Of a stretch of DNA of 15,015 nucleotides, positions 14,930 to 15,015 are shown one piece after another. Location of the stretch: NCBI GenBank assembly GCA_023393895.1, contig JAEXBT010000070.1:1-15015 (forward strand). Reading direction: 5' to 3'. How positions within the stretch are numbered: the first letter of the stretch is position 1; each line of letters opens with the position of its first letter. Source of the stretch: Pseudomonadota bacterium. Its GTDB lineage: Bacteria > Pseudomonadota > Gammaproteobacteria > Xanthomonadales > Xanthomonadaceae. The translations under genes and the position numbers were made by a program. The notes under the pieces were generated by a model, which saw only the letters and a list, made by a program, of their open reading frames with translations, searched no databases and was not told the DNA's origin.

Positions 14930-15015
14930 TCAGGGCACGGCAGCGACAAGGTCCGCCGGCCGGGCGCTGCGCGCGGTGAGCACCCCGTCGAAGCCGCGGC
15001 TCCCGGCCCGTCCCG
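14930..15015 (-). CDS. Possible 3' end of a convergent gene of unknown function
   Basis: Reading leftward from the right edge, one frame is open for 27 codons to a TGA at 14932-14930. It ends in GFDGVLTARSARPADLVAAVP. The third codon positions are nearly all G or C, as in real genes here. The stop would touch the thiolase stop (14927-14929) directly, matching the tight convergent ends elsewhere in the window. Too little is visible to name a family, and in GC-rich DNA an open frame of 27 codons can occur by chance. Confidence 0.35.
   Translation of the reverse strand, partial: GRAGSRGFDGVLTARSARPADLVAAVP

Overview
The window looks like ordinary, densely packed chromosome from a GC-rich gammaproteobacterium. 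Gene content and protein style (GSI-type GlnA, NtrB/NtrC, a MaoC-phosphotransacetylase fusion, AmiD-like lipoproteins, lipoprotein SodC, FadI-type thiolase) suggest the Xanthomonadaceae/Lysobacteraceae (Lysobacter, Luteimonas or Thermomonas type). That placement comes from remembered family resemblance, not from a search. I see no rRNA, tRNA, CRISPR array, insertion sequence, integrase or phage gene.

Layout. The left edge carries the first 18 codons of uppP (minus strand), preceded by a small lipoprotein gene (162-734, minus). A 260-base AT-rich gap (735-994) follows. It holds a nearly textbook glnA control region: two NtrC-type sites 32 bp apart and a -24/-12 sigma-54 promoter. glnA (995-2404) ends in a strong intrinsic terminator. 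Next comes a rightward block of exported proteins: a DUF5694-like protein, two tandem AmiD-like amidase lipoproteins and an esterase lipoprotein, with 4-base overlaps at the last two junctions. An L,D-transpeptidase lipoprotein gene converges on this block from the other strand.

From 7077 to 12102 the genes for MaoC-Pta, AckA, NtrB and NtrC run rightward with junctions of -4, +7 and -8 bases, so they look like one transcription unit. sodC follows, then a convergent gene of unknown function (12698-13585, minus), and a divergent thiolase gene (13652-14929). The right edge may hold the 3' end of another minus-strand gene.

How the parts fit. NtrB/NtrC encoded here would be expected to act on the glnA control region about 8 kb away. 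Pta and AckA make and use acetyl phosphate, a known small-molecule phosphodonor for NtrC, and here they sit directly upstream of ntrBC. The genes between glnA and pta form an envelope set (two peptidoglycan amidases, an L,D-transpeptidase, an esterase and a secreted DUF5694 protein). Six proteins in the window carry a lipobox and none has Asp at +2, so outer-membrane retention is predicted. I found no clearly new system. The most interesting points are the pta-ackA-ntrBC linkage, a second possible sigma-54 promoter before the DUF5694 gene, and a 34-codon membrane-like ORF lying over the NtrC sites.
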